This document shows, piece by piece, positions 11,654 through 21,253 of a stretch of 64,000 nt of DNA. This stretch comes from Trichoderma breve. Taxonomy: Eukaryota; Ascomycota; Sordariomycetes; Hypocreales; Hypocreaceae. The stretch covers positions 620,001 to 684,000 of the forward strand of contig NC_079233.1 in NCBI RefSeq assembly GCF_028502605.1, written 5' to 3'. A program made the translations under genes and the position numbers. Position 1 is the first letter of the stretch; every line of letters starts with the position of its first letter. The notes under the pieces were generated by a model, which was given only the letters and a program-made list of their open reading frames with translations, searched no databases and was not told the origin of the DNA.

Positions 11654-14363
11654 ATGAATCCCAACGTTGGAATGGCAAACATGACGCCCATGGGTGGCCC
11701 AGTTGGCGGCGCACCGATGCCCATGATGAATAATGGCGCTATGAATCCTCAGATTGCCGCTGCAGCTGCGGCACGGCAGCAGCAAGCCAGTGAAAACCAG
11801 CGCGGCGTTCTCAACACATATATCTACGAGTATTTCCTCAGACACCAGATGTACGAGTGTGCCCGCTCCCTCCTCAACAGCGACCAGCAGGTCAACGTCA
11901 ACAAGGACGCCGCTGGCCGTCGCGAAAACGGCAACGCCATGAACGGCGATGATCCCATGGACACCGACTCCAAAGACGACGGTGATTCCAAGTTGCCGGA
12001 CGACCTGCCCCCGCCTAAGCTGCCTATGCCCGCCTCTGATACGTCGTTTCTCTACGAATGGTTTTGCGTCTTTTGGGACATCTATACTGCCCCACGCGTC
12101 AAGGGCGGGAGCGGCATGGTGAATCAATATGTTCAGCACACTCAGGTACGAAACAGATTGTGGAGCACTTTTTTTTTCCCCTATGCTCTTTTATTCTGGC
12201 GTTTGTCAAGTTGAAACATCCTTGCTAATCTGAATCCGCAGCAGCAACAGCGAATGAAGCAGACCCAACAGCAGGAGATGCTACGTCAAATGCGCCCTGA
12301 TTTGGCGCAGCAGCAATATCAAGCTCACTTCATGAGAAACATGCAAAATAACAACATGGCAATGACCATGAAGCAGAATAATCTTGCTCGGGCGGCTATG
12401 GCCAATAACCAAAAGTAAGCAGTCCGGAGAGGGCGGCCTCGTCTCTTCAATCACAAATTTGTACTAACTATTTACTCTCTCTACCTAGCCCTCAAATGCA
12501 GATGCTCCAAGCAAAGAATCAGATGCAGCGGGATCCTTCTAATATGGACGGCAACCGGGATCGGCCATCGTCTCCCGCGTCGGGAGAGAATGCGCCGTCT
12601 CCTTCAAAACGCCCACGCCTCGACAGTGCCCCGTTCAATGCTAACCAGCCCGGTGCTATGATCCCAAATGGTCGTCCAGGCCAAGTCATGCCCGGCCAGC
12701 AAATGGGTAATGTGGCCAACGCTCAGCAGCTGCTCGCCACCAACGGTATCAACCCCGCGCAGCTCAACCCCCAGCAGATGCAAAACTTTGCCAATACGCC
12801 ACCTGCGGCACAGCAAAAGTCTATTGCAACTTACTCCCACAACCTTCAGCAGCATCACGGCAACCAGATGGGCAACAAGCAGATTCCCGGCGTAGGAGGA
12901 CCTCAAAACCAGAGCTCGCCCATGATGCCACAGGGCCCTGATGGCAACACCCTCAATGCCTTTTACAACCCCGAGATGAATCCCGGCGGTATGCGACCAG
13001 CAGGCCCAGCCGGCGCTCAGGCAGCCGCCGCCGGCAGCAACCATGCCCTACAGGACTATCAGATGCAGTTGATGCTGCTTGAGCAGCAGAATAAGAAGCG
13101 CCTGATGATGGCCCGTCAAGAGCAGAGCGACATGGGTGGAATCCCTCGAGATGGCCAGCCTGGCGCCCCCGGACCCAACGGACAGCCTTTCCCAGACACC
13201 TCGCCCCAGGCAATGAGATCCGGAACCTCTCCCAACCCCGCAGAACAGATGAAGCGTGGCACACCTCAGATGAACTCCGGCGGCATCCCCTCGCCTGTTC
13301 CTGATGGTGGACAGTCGCGCGAGTCGCCCAACGCCATGAACTTCCTGGGCAACCACGTTGACGTTAGCATGGCACCTCACTTCTACAAGGGAGTGGATGG
13401 AGGGAACATGGGACAGGCCCAGATGAACGGCATGCGTCCGCCCAGCTCACACCCTGGCCAGCCATTCAACGGCCCGATGAATGCGCAGCAGATGATGGCT
13501 GCCCGACAGCAGCAGCAGCAGAACGCGCAGGGTAACCCGCAACAGTGGCAACCTGGAATGAATGGCCAGATGGTACCTCAGGGAATGCAGCAGGGCCAAC
13601 AAGTTCAGGGAACTCCCCAGCAGCGATCTATGCCTCCTCCCTCGGCACCCGCAGCCGCGGCGGCCAACACAAACAACAGGACAACTGCGTCGCCCCAGCA
13701 GGCTTCGGCAGCGCCTCCCACCCCTAGCCAGACCAACAAAGCTGCACCGAAGAAGAAGGACACCAAAAATGCCAAGGACAAGGTAAGCTCTGCCCCTAAC
13801 ATTCCCATTTTGCAATCTGACGGATCTTATAGCGAGCCGCTGCACAGAAGAAGACAAATCAGAACGCCAACAACGCCGCTGCTGCCGCCGCCGAGAACAA
13901 TGCGGAAGCTGACGCGGCAGCACCAGCTACCCCCATCACTCCCGTTGTCGGCGGAGCCTTTAAGAACGCTCAAGCCGGAGGCCCCGTGCCAAACGCAACT
14001 GCCGCCGCCGCGACTACAGGAATCCCCGCCCCGGCTGCCGCCGCCAGTGCGCCGGTGCCACCGCAAGCTGCCCCTGTACCACAACCCACTCATGACATTC
14101 AGAATAACGGTCTGGGCGGCATGGACAACTTTACTATCCCAGTAAGTCATGCCAACACGCCCTTTCGCATGATTAGACCCGAGAAAATTAACCTTGACTT
14201 GCAGGATTTCGGAATGGAACTGGCCAACCCACTCCACTCTGACAACGTGCTCAATGACTTTGATTTCGACTCATTCCTGAATGATGGTGATGCCAACAAT
14301 GAGCCGTTCGACTTCAACGGAGGATACCCAGGGCTGGAAGGCGGCGAGATCGGTGCGGAGTAG
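11654..14363 (+). CDS. somA: LisH/LUFS-domain transcription regulator, SomA/Som1/Flo8-like
   Basis: Five exons (11654-12145, 12242-12414, 12489-13782, 13833-14141, 14205-14363) close in frame to 808 residues. After a Met/Gly/Pro-rich N terminus comes a LisH helix pair (LNTYIYEYFLRHQMYECARS, residues about 53-72) and, after an acidic insert, the LUFS signature FLYEWFCVFWDIYTAP. The remainder is Gln/Asn/Met/Pro-rich and low complexity (poly-Gln runs in exons 2-3), ending in an acidic DFDFDSFLND segment. In filamentous fungi this family (Aspergillus SomA, Magnaporthe Som1, yeast Flo8) acts in the nucleus downstream of cAMP-PKA to control adhesion, conidiation and development. Family assignment is firm from the LUFS pattern; the exact orthology is inferred. 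The last intron is 63 bp, free of stops in frame. Confidence 0.87.
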
Positions 14364-15371
14364 GAGGCCAGCCTGTCGCCAGAATCGCTCCAATTATATC
14401 GGGACACGGTGCAAGCACATCGCGAATCTCTCGCAATGCAGTCGGTTCTGAGAGCGTCGGGCGGGCAGTTTGCCCCGAAATAGGCGCCCGCGAACTTTTG
14501 TTCGATATCAAGATGGGTCGGCAGTTTTTTATCTTTTGTTTTGTTGCTTTGCTTTCCTGGGTTATCTCTAATCTGGCATCATTCGATACGGCGTTTCAGT
14601 GGATATCTATATCAATGGTCATGCGGCGATCCGGTTTTCCCAGGGTCTTTACTTTGATGGTTTGAAACGGGAAAAAAAGAGATGTTGTCCCTGTGGATTT
14701 TGATTTTGTTTTTACCCGTTCCCTCTACTTGTCCACACCCCCTTTTTTTCTTTTTTCTTCTCGTGTCTTTTTTTCTTTCTTCTTCCTTTCCCTCTCTCTC
14801 AAGTAGTGTTACATGTCATTTCCTTGCTGATGGAAGGGGAACGTGGGGGTTTGGGCGGAAGAAAAACAGGCCCTTCCCCCTTTGTTCCCTTTTTCCTCCT
14901 GTAAAATGTTTTCTTGGCCTAACGTTTCGATAATGGTTTTTTTCGAAGTTTCGCATACCACATAAGTCACTTGTTGTAAAAGATCAAATTAATGTTACCT
15001 ACTATGTGTACTGTTTGTCTATAAAATGATGTGATTCGTCGTTGGAGCGGTATTGGTCACTTTGAATTGAGAGGAATTTGCCGTGTAACTAGCAACGTCT
15101 CGATTGATGATGTTATATACAAGTCACCAATAGTAATGCAACAGGGTCAATGATATGAGTTAGGAGTCATAACAGTCGTCGTCATAAGGTATCTTGAATA
15201 TATATACAGTGAATTGAAATGATGTCCCACGCAGGGACATGTTGTCATGACATGTGCATCATAAAAAGCGCCTTCTACCGTATCTACCCAAATCCAAAAT
15301 TTCCTTTTACTTTTTTTCCATCTGTTTCTTTTTCATATCGTCCTCCCCCTCTCCATCGAGCTAAGCTCCCC
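14364..15371. other. intergenic between convergent genes, no gene recognised
   Basis: This is shared 3' flank of the SomA-like gene and the GH16 gene. T-rich plus-strand tracts at 14725-14800 (tttttttcttttttcttc and similar) lie after the SomA-like stop. I see no coding or RNA feature. Confidence 0.5.
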
Positions 15372-16291
15372 TTATGAGGAGTAGACGGCAACGTATTGAA
15401 CTTCAAACATGTTGCCCCAGCCGGGCAGAGTCGCCTCGTTAGGGTCACCCTATTATTCCGCAGGTTAGCCATCCAAGTTACGTCAATAAGAAGAAAGACA
15501 AAAAGGAGTAAACTTACGGGCCATGTACCACCAACAGCAAGGTTGAGGATGATGTACATTGGAGAGTGCGCAAGCGTAGCCCAGAGCCCCTCGTCGCCAA
15601 ACTGGGCGCCGACAAGGGTATGGAAGAGGGTGCCGTCGAGGTACCACTCGATCGTCTCCGTCTGCCAGTTGTTGGACGAGCGGTTGATCTTGAGAGCCCA
15701 GGTGTGGAAGTCGTCGTCCTGAGGAATGGGAATGCTCTGGCCCAGGCCCGAGGGCTCGTTGCACGCACCGCCGCCGGTGTGGTCGCAGTGGGCGGTGCCG
15801 TAGCCGGTCAACTGGCCGTTGATCTGCTCAAAGATGTCGAGCTCTCCGCAGAGAGGCCAGGGAGTGCCGTGACGCATGGAGTCGCCCAGCATCCAGAAGG
15901 CGGGCCACATGCCTTGCTTGGTGTCGAGGGGGCTGGAGCCGCCACGCAGAGCGGCCTGAACTTGCATGGTTTTGCCAGGAGCAGGAGTCCAAGATTGGAT
16001 GGACTCGATGCGGGAAGACGTCCATTCGCCGGAGGGAGCTTGTTGAGGGACGAGCTGGAGAGTTTGGCCGCCAGAGAGCTGCATGTTGGAGTCGGACTGG
16101 GTGTAAGTCTCGAGCTCCTGGTTGTTGTGGAGGTCGGTGACGACGGTCCATTGGGTGAGGTCAACCATGTCGCCTTGCTCGCCAACAAACGTCTCTTGCC
16201 AGACGAGGTTCATGCCGGGAAGGTTTGGGGAGAGAGTGGCCGAGACCGAGGAGATGGCCAGGGCCAAGAGGTTGAGAGATTGGAAATGCAT
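15372..16291 (-). CDS. secreted GH16-family beta-glucanase-like protein
   Basis: Two exons (16291-15518, 15449-15372) give 283 residues. An N-terminal signal peptide (MHFQSLNLLALAISSVSA) is followed by a GH16 jelly-roll domain. The catalytic motif is GELDIFEQ (ExDxxE pattern: nucleophile Glu, assisting Asp, acid/base Glu), preceded by the substrate-cleft segment MWPAFWMLGD. The C-terminal exon ends in MFEVQYVAVYSS, the usual last strand. The family hydrolyses or remodels beta-1,3 and mixed-linkage glucans; the subfamily cannot be set by eye. The reading frame stays open upstream to 16618, but the signal peptide decides for the ATG at 16291. The intron is 68 bp. Confidence 0.9.
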
Positions 16292-18380
16292 CTTGGTGAT
16301 GAATGTTGTTGTTGTTACTGTTGGTTTGATATCGTTTAGAAGTGGGATACAAGGATCTGTATCAGCGGAGAGAGTCTTGCTCTGACGGTTGAGAATCACG
16401 GTCAACTGAGGGAATGAATATCTAGACTTGGACAAAGGAGTGCCTGTCTGTCTGTTTTTGTTTTTGGTATTTTGCCTGTTCAACAGTAACAAGAAAAGGA
16501 GTGCGCAGAATCGACCAGCGAAAGGAAGGGAACGGCCACAGGCCTGAGAAAGGGAATGAAGTTTGAAAAGAAAAAAAAGGGTATCAAAGCAACCGCAGAG
16601 CAAGACGCATGGTGGCAAGGACGGGGAGGAGTGGCAGAGGAGCTGCTTAAGTAGATTTACGAGTATTGAATGGCCCCAAACCGATGCGTTGTCGTTGCAT
16701 TCACCGTACCTGCACTAACAACACTAGATCCAGGTACGAGTACATCTAGTCGACTAAGATAATAGCCATCGTTGATACTGCGGCCGTCCTCATGCTCAGG
16801 TACCTTGCATGGAAGTCCTAACCTCCAGTCCAGTCATGCAAGCCGCGTATAGTTCAGATCCACCACGGCCCAAGCGCCCATCCCATCGTATAATGTGACT
16901 GGGTCCGAGTGCTAAGAAGAAAAAAACCCGCCCAGGAGAACATAAGGCGGATAAGAGAAGAAGGGGGAAGAAAAAAGGCAAAATCCTAAAAGGCAGCCAG
17001 TAAACGCCCTGGCCGAGGCGGAACGTTGGGCATGCTAAGACGCACGTTCTACGCGGGCTTATGGAGTGATTGATAGGCGTGATGCCGCCCCCGAAAGGCA
17101 GAAATTCCTACAGGGCTACAGGGGGGGGATGCTGGTTTAGGCGCGAGAAAACGTGCAGGGATTGGGGGCCAGGCACAGAAGTTGAAACACAGCGGAAACA
17201 GGACCGGGGTTGGTGCAGTAGTGTGCTTATACTGGGTGCTGCACGTTTGAAAGTATGTGCGTGGTAGCGAGCAGGTAGACTTTCGGATTTCATGCGTTCG
17301 AGGCTGGATTGGCTGTGGTGAGAAGATAGATGGATTGGGTGTGATGCTGATGCTGAGATGTGATGGGCAAGGGGGATAGGCAGCCTGATGCGGGCGTTTA
17401 GCAGTCATCTTGGGAGCATCGTGAGATTGGAAGAAGAGATGGGAATAGACGGGCAGCGGTTTTACTACTACCTACTGTACGCCGTTAGCTGGTTGCTGAT
17501 CCATCGAACGAAGCTGATCGTCGTCTCTAGCAATCAATCACAAACGCGGCCCCTGGGCATCACCATCGCATCGCATCTCCAGAGCAGATCGCCTCGCTAG
17601 AGTCAATAAATGCCCCTAGTATAGAAGTTCCATCAATCCATTTCCAAATAGTCCATGCACGTTCTTCAATAAACACCTCACAGTAAGTGACTACCTTTAC
17701 TCTACACCTCGGGTACACACCACAAACATGTGAATAAACAGCTCGCATGTGCCTCGTCCCCCATCATCCCCAATCGGATCTCTCCCCAAAGCAACAAGGG
17801 AAAATAAAGAAAAAAGGGGAGAGAAAAATAAAACAATAGCCCGCCACTCGGCAAAGGTAGTTCCTAGTTCCCCTACGAAACAAAAAGAAGCCCGATAACT
17901 GCTGGAAACTGCATGATGCTACTGTAGCAAATACGAGAATGCCGCTCCGGATTGGCTGACTGCGGCGCATCTTGGGCCAATGAGCGGCCCATGAAGCCTC
18001 ATTGACTCGCGCCCCCCAAGTCAGGAGGTGGCCATTTTTGCTTTTTTGCTTTTTGTTTCGTTTCCTTCATCTTGTTTATGGGTGCCTTTGCGTGATGGTA
18101 TTGGAGAGGCTAAGACAAGGGTTTTTATTTTCTAATTTTCTTTTTCTTTTTTTTGCCCTTCAAATTCCATGGATGTCTTTTTTGCGCCTTACTTGGGCTG
18201 TGCTTTGCTTAGGCGAGAGGCATCGTGGGGGCTCCATCCATGTGCCCCATTGAATCCGAACAGGGGGGGCCACTCACTCAGCATGTTTGATGTTTGATGT
18301 TTGATGCAGCGCGGCAAACAGAGACACAACATACGAGTACCGGTTACCTGGAATGTTCCATTCTGATTCACCTCAAGTCC
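16292..18380. other. intergenic, 2.1 kb, no gene recognised
   Basis: This is the upstream region of the GH16 gene and the 3' flank of the acidic-protein gene at 18.4 kb. Short ORFs on both strands show no family or spliceable partner. A GA-rich tract lies at 16910-16980, and a short tgtttgatg repeat occurs at 18282-18306. No transposon or RNA gene seen. Confidence 0.45.
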
Positions 18381-19291
18381 TCAAGTCATACCTGTACTCG
18401 TACTTGACATGCCAGCTTCACCGCTATCGACGCTGTTCCCCAGCGAGTCCCCAAGCCTCTTCCCCAGATGCACAATCGTATTCTCGTAGATCCGCGCAGC
18501 GTCCAGATGTAGCTCATCCTCATCAATGTCCCAAGACGGACCACCAGCATCGTAGCTTTCACCCGTTTCTGTTTCGTCGCCATCATCTTCATCGTCGTCT
18601 TCGTCATCATCCTCCTCTTCTTCTTGCTCACCACTGCTCATGACTTCCACCATGAGCACCCTCGTCTGCTCTACAAGACTCCGGCACCGGACCATGTCGG
18701 TAGTCGTCATGCCCGCTCGCAGCCCGTTTTCAAATCCCGGAAGTGTCTCATTCGTCTCAATGTCCTGGCCGGAGAGCAGGCTGGCGAAGCAGTGGTCCAG
18801 TTTGTGCAGCAGGTCAAATGATGCTTTTGATGACGGCGGGAATGACCGGACGTACTGAGTAAAGTCACTGGCCAACTTGAGCAGAAATGGTATCTGCAAG
18901 CCCGCTGGTGTTTCGTTTAATGTTAGCATTTACAATCATATTATACAAAAATACTAGGTGATGGCAAATACTCACGAGTCCCTGATTTCCACAAGACATT
19001 CACAATCTCATCAAGCTCCCGGCACACCTCCCCAAAGGTCCTAAACCCAACCACTGTGTCTCCTGGATTCGGGTTTCCAAACTTCTTTACGTACCGGCGT
19101 GAGACGTAAAGCAGCTTTTCATCTACAAATCTCCTCACCATGTCCTCCTTGTTTGATCCGGGCCGCAATGCACTGTTTCTCGGGTGCGGCAGGTTTGATG
19201 CTGCCCGTGAAGAGGCTGAAGAGGGAGCCGGCGAAGGGAGTCCGCCTTGGGGAGGAATAAAGCCCCCAGGCTGTCGCGGTGAATCCGTCAT
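18381..19291 (-). CDS. conserved-looking fungal protein of unknown function, acidic C terminus
   Basis: Two exons (19291-18976, 18904-18381) join in frame to 279 residues. The N terminus is Pro/Ser-rich and disordered. A helical region starts at about residue 50 (MVRRFVDEKLLYVSRRYVKK) and the splice joins VLWKSGT to PGLQIPFLLKLA, giving a continuous amphipathic helical domain to about residue 185. An unbroken acidic run of Glu/Asp follows (EEEEDDDEDDDEDDGDE, about 195-211), then a short helix. No Walker, zinc or membrane motif is present. I do not recognise it. A longer in-frame start exists at 19333, 14 codons upstream. A GTATGA donor close to the stop leaves open a further 3' exon. Confidence 0.7.
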
Positions 19292-19761
19292 GGCTGTTAT
19301 AGTTTCTGTAGTTGAATGCGCAACAGAATACAAGTGTATTAGCGCCCTGTGCTTGTGCTCTCTGCTTCAGATGCCGCTGACACGCTCAATGACGATGCCG
19401 CTGTGGATAAGCGGGGGCGGGGTGTTGGTGACTGTGGAAGCTTGAATAGATACCCTAGAGGAAAGCAATTTGATTACCGAGAGAGTAAAACAAGCGCTGT
19501 CGAGGCTGGGAAACGATGGGAATTTATGTCTGGTTGATGAAACTTGGAGAGGAAATGGCTATTCTACATACTTCAAGTGCAAAAAACATATGCCGATGCG
19601 ATAATATGGCTATTGGATGAACTTTGTTTGGTTAGAGCCATCTTAGTAACTAAACGTGATGCATGTAAGCTTGAGTTCTACAAGGAAAAGTTAATGAGTT
19701 ACGCATCTAAAGATCATTGGAAGTACAATTCTCTTTGCAGAAGAACAACAAATTTTTGAGG

Positions 19762-19780
19762 GAAAAAAAAAAAAAAAAAA
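19762..19780 (+). repeat. poly(A) tract, 19 nt
   Basis: A run of 19 A residues on the plus strand lies about 80 bp beyond the 3' end of the tRNA-Val gene on the other strand. It is a simple homopolymer, likely polymorphic in length. A retrotransposed poly(A) tail is possible, but nothing upstream resembles a SINE. Confidence 0.6.
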
Positions 19781-19859
19781 GAATCATCTTGAAGTTTGAG
19801 TGTGCTTTGCTTCATCAACTCGTACTATCGCGAGCAACATCCAAACTGCTGCAAACGGC

Positions 19860-19866
19860 AAAAAAA
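19860..19866 (-). terminator. Pol III terminator of tRNA-Val
   Basis: Seven consecutive T residues on the tRNA sense strand begin two bases after the discriminator base. This is the standard RNA polymerase III stop signal. Confidence 0.85.
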
Positions 19867-19867
19867 G

Positions 19868-19955
19868 TGATTCCGCCCGGGCTCGAACCGGGGACCTTTT
19901 CGGTGGCGTCAACTAACTGTTAACGAAATGTCATAACCAACTAGACCACGGAACC
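19868..19955 (-). tRNA. tRNA-Val: tRNA-Val (AAC) with a 14-nt intron
   Basis: The sense strand folds as a full cloverleaf. The acceptor stem is GGTTCCG with CGGAATC (one G-T pair), and the discriminator is A. The D arm starts GTCTAGTTGGTTAT. The anticodon stem is TTTCG/CGAAA, and the T arm is CCCGG-TTCGAGC-CCGGG. The loop reads TT-AAC-A, giving anticodon AAC for valine. The loop is interrupted after position 37 by 14 nt (19904-19917), the usual site of nuclear tRNA introns. Mature length is 74 nt before CCA addition. The intron carries GTT, able to pair with the anticodon as splicing endonuclease substrates do. The B-box GGTTCGAGCCC is intact and a T7 terminator follows. Confidence 0.93.
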
Positions 19956-20170
19956 AGATGCTCTATTGCTTGATACTGGCCTAGCCAATTCCAATCCATG
20001 TTCTGTCCAGCAGTCTCCCAATCATGTGACCCAGCAATTGAATGCGACCGATGGCGGGGCGATTTCGAATTTTCGATGCCCTCGGTGACGTTCGCATCGA
20101 AGCAACTTCTGCCCATCACGCTTTGCGCTTCATCGCCTCCGATCCTCACCAATTCTTCAGCAAACTCACA

Positions 20171-20425
20171 ATGCCTCCCAAGCGAATCTACGGCGAAAAG
20201 GGCGGCCGCCGCGCCCCCAAAGGCTTCGTTGCCTCGACTTATGAGACCTTGACCTCTGCCGAGAACGCCGCCTTTGTCCGCAGCATCGCCATCTTCGGAG
20301 TGCGTTTTCCACGACTGATTTCGAGCTATGCGCAGGGAAGCTGACATTGGAAAATCCAGGCTGCCGTTACTTTCCTTTCTAGCTCTTGGGGCGAGATCCT
20401 CCTGCCTCCGTACGACTCCCGATAA
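20171..20425 (+). CDS. TOM6: Tom6-like small subunit of the mitochondrial outer-membrane translocase
   Basis: Two exons (20171-20299, 20360-20425) give 64 residues. The basic N terminus MPPKRIYGEKGGRRAPKGF leads to a conserved-looking TSAENAAFVRSIAIFG segment. Splicing joins this to AAVTFLSSSWGEILLPPY, completing a single C-terminal transmembrane helix. This is the layout of fungal Tom6, a tail-anchored subunit that stabilises the TOM40 core complex. Assignment rests on length, topology and recalled resemblance to filamentous-fungal Tom6, not on a search. The frame is open upstream for about 43 codons, but the short start gives the family's usual length. The intron is 60 bp with a GTGCGT donor. 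Confidence 0.68.
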
Positions 20426-21253
20426 ACCGAATCACTATGCGCAACTATAACTAACAACGATGTGATATAGTCAATAATGGATAGGCACTCTCCCTACACT
20501 CCCTCACGATCCAACTCCGATTAACAATTCGACAACCCCCAAAATCAAACCGAAAATTGAGTCATTGTACATTAGAAGGATGATTGTATACTACGATGCG
20601 AGATTTGCGCGGCCTGCTGCACGCGATATAGAACTTGCGGGGCGACTTCAGGTGGATGATGCGGCTCGACAGTGGCTTGTCGGAAATGATTGACTCGATA
20701 ATGAAATAAAAAGAAAGGCGCTCTCCATTTTTGGAACATTCTTCGAAGCCTGTGTTGTGCACAATGTGAATCCTTTTTCTTGTTACTCGATCCGATCAAG
20801 GGTGCTTTAGGAGGTTTATTTCGGTCGTGATAGCCGAACAAGGAGACCTGGTATGGGTGAGGAAAAGGGGTGTTATTTTTGGAAAGAACTTTGGATGACG
20901 CAGCCTTTTCGTCTCTTCACCTTTTACTTCTTGCTGGTTAAAAGGTTGGATGAGAAATGGCAGCTGCAGTTGATCGCAGGACCGCAGGGCCAACGACTCG
21001 GCAGCTTGACGTAAACATTGGATCCAGGCGCGGCCTCATGGCAGAGGTTTTCTTTTGACTGCATTGCCTGCGTATGCACAGTTGTTTTATTCAGCTTCCC
21101 AAAAGTTACTTGTTATTTGTTTTCCTCCTCGTTTCCTCGCTCTCTTTTCTACCCTCCTTTCTTTATTTATCCTCGCTCCGTTTCACAGGCTCTGCAGTCG
21201 GTTGGATCCCTCTCTTCTGCTGTCATATTCGAAGACACTATCTGACGGAAACA
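20426..21253. other. intergenic, 0.8 kb, no gene recognised
   Basis: This is the 3' flank of the Tom6-like gene and the upstream region of the unknown gene at 21.25 kb. The last 150 bp are T/C-rich on the plus strand, typical of a fungal promoter-proximal leader. Confidence 0.5.

Noticed and set aside
13447..13923. 158-codon minus-strand ORF opposite the SomA-like gene
   Set aside because: It mirrors the Gln/Pro-rich coding exon; residues are the antisense of CAG/CCN repeats and no family or splice model supports it.
15566..16339. 257-codon plus-strand ORF opposite the GH16 gene
   Set aside because: The minus strand codes a complete GH16 domain with signal peptide; the plus-strand frame is an open shadow of GC-rich codons.
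16292..16618. In-frame N-terminal extension of the GH16 gene
   Set aside because: It would bury the signal peptide 109 residues inside the protein; its composition is leader-like, so the start at 16291 was kept.
19762..19780. Poly(A) run as trace of a retrotransposed element
   Set aside because: No Pol III boxes, ORF or target-site duplication recognised around it; simple homopolymer is the simpler reading.
20042..20170. In-frame extension upstream of the Tom6-like protein
   Set aside because: It would double the length of a protein whose family is about 60 residues and places an unrelated segment before the basic N terminus.
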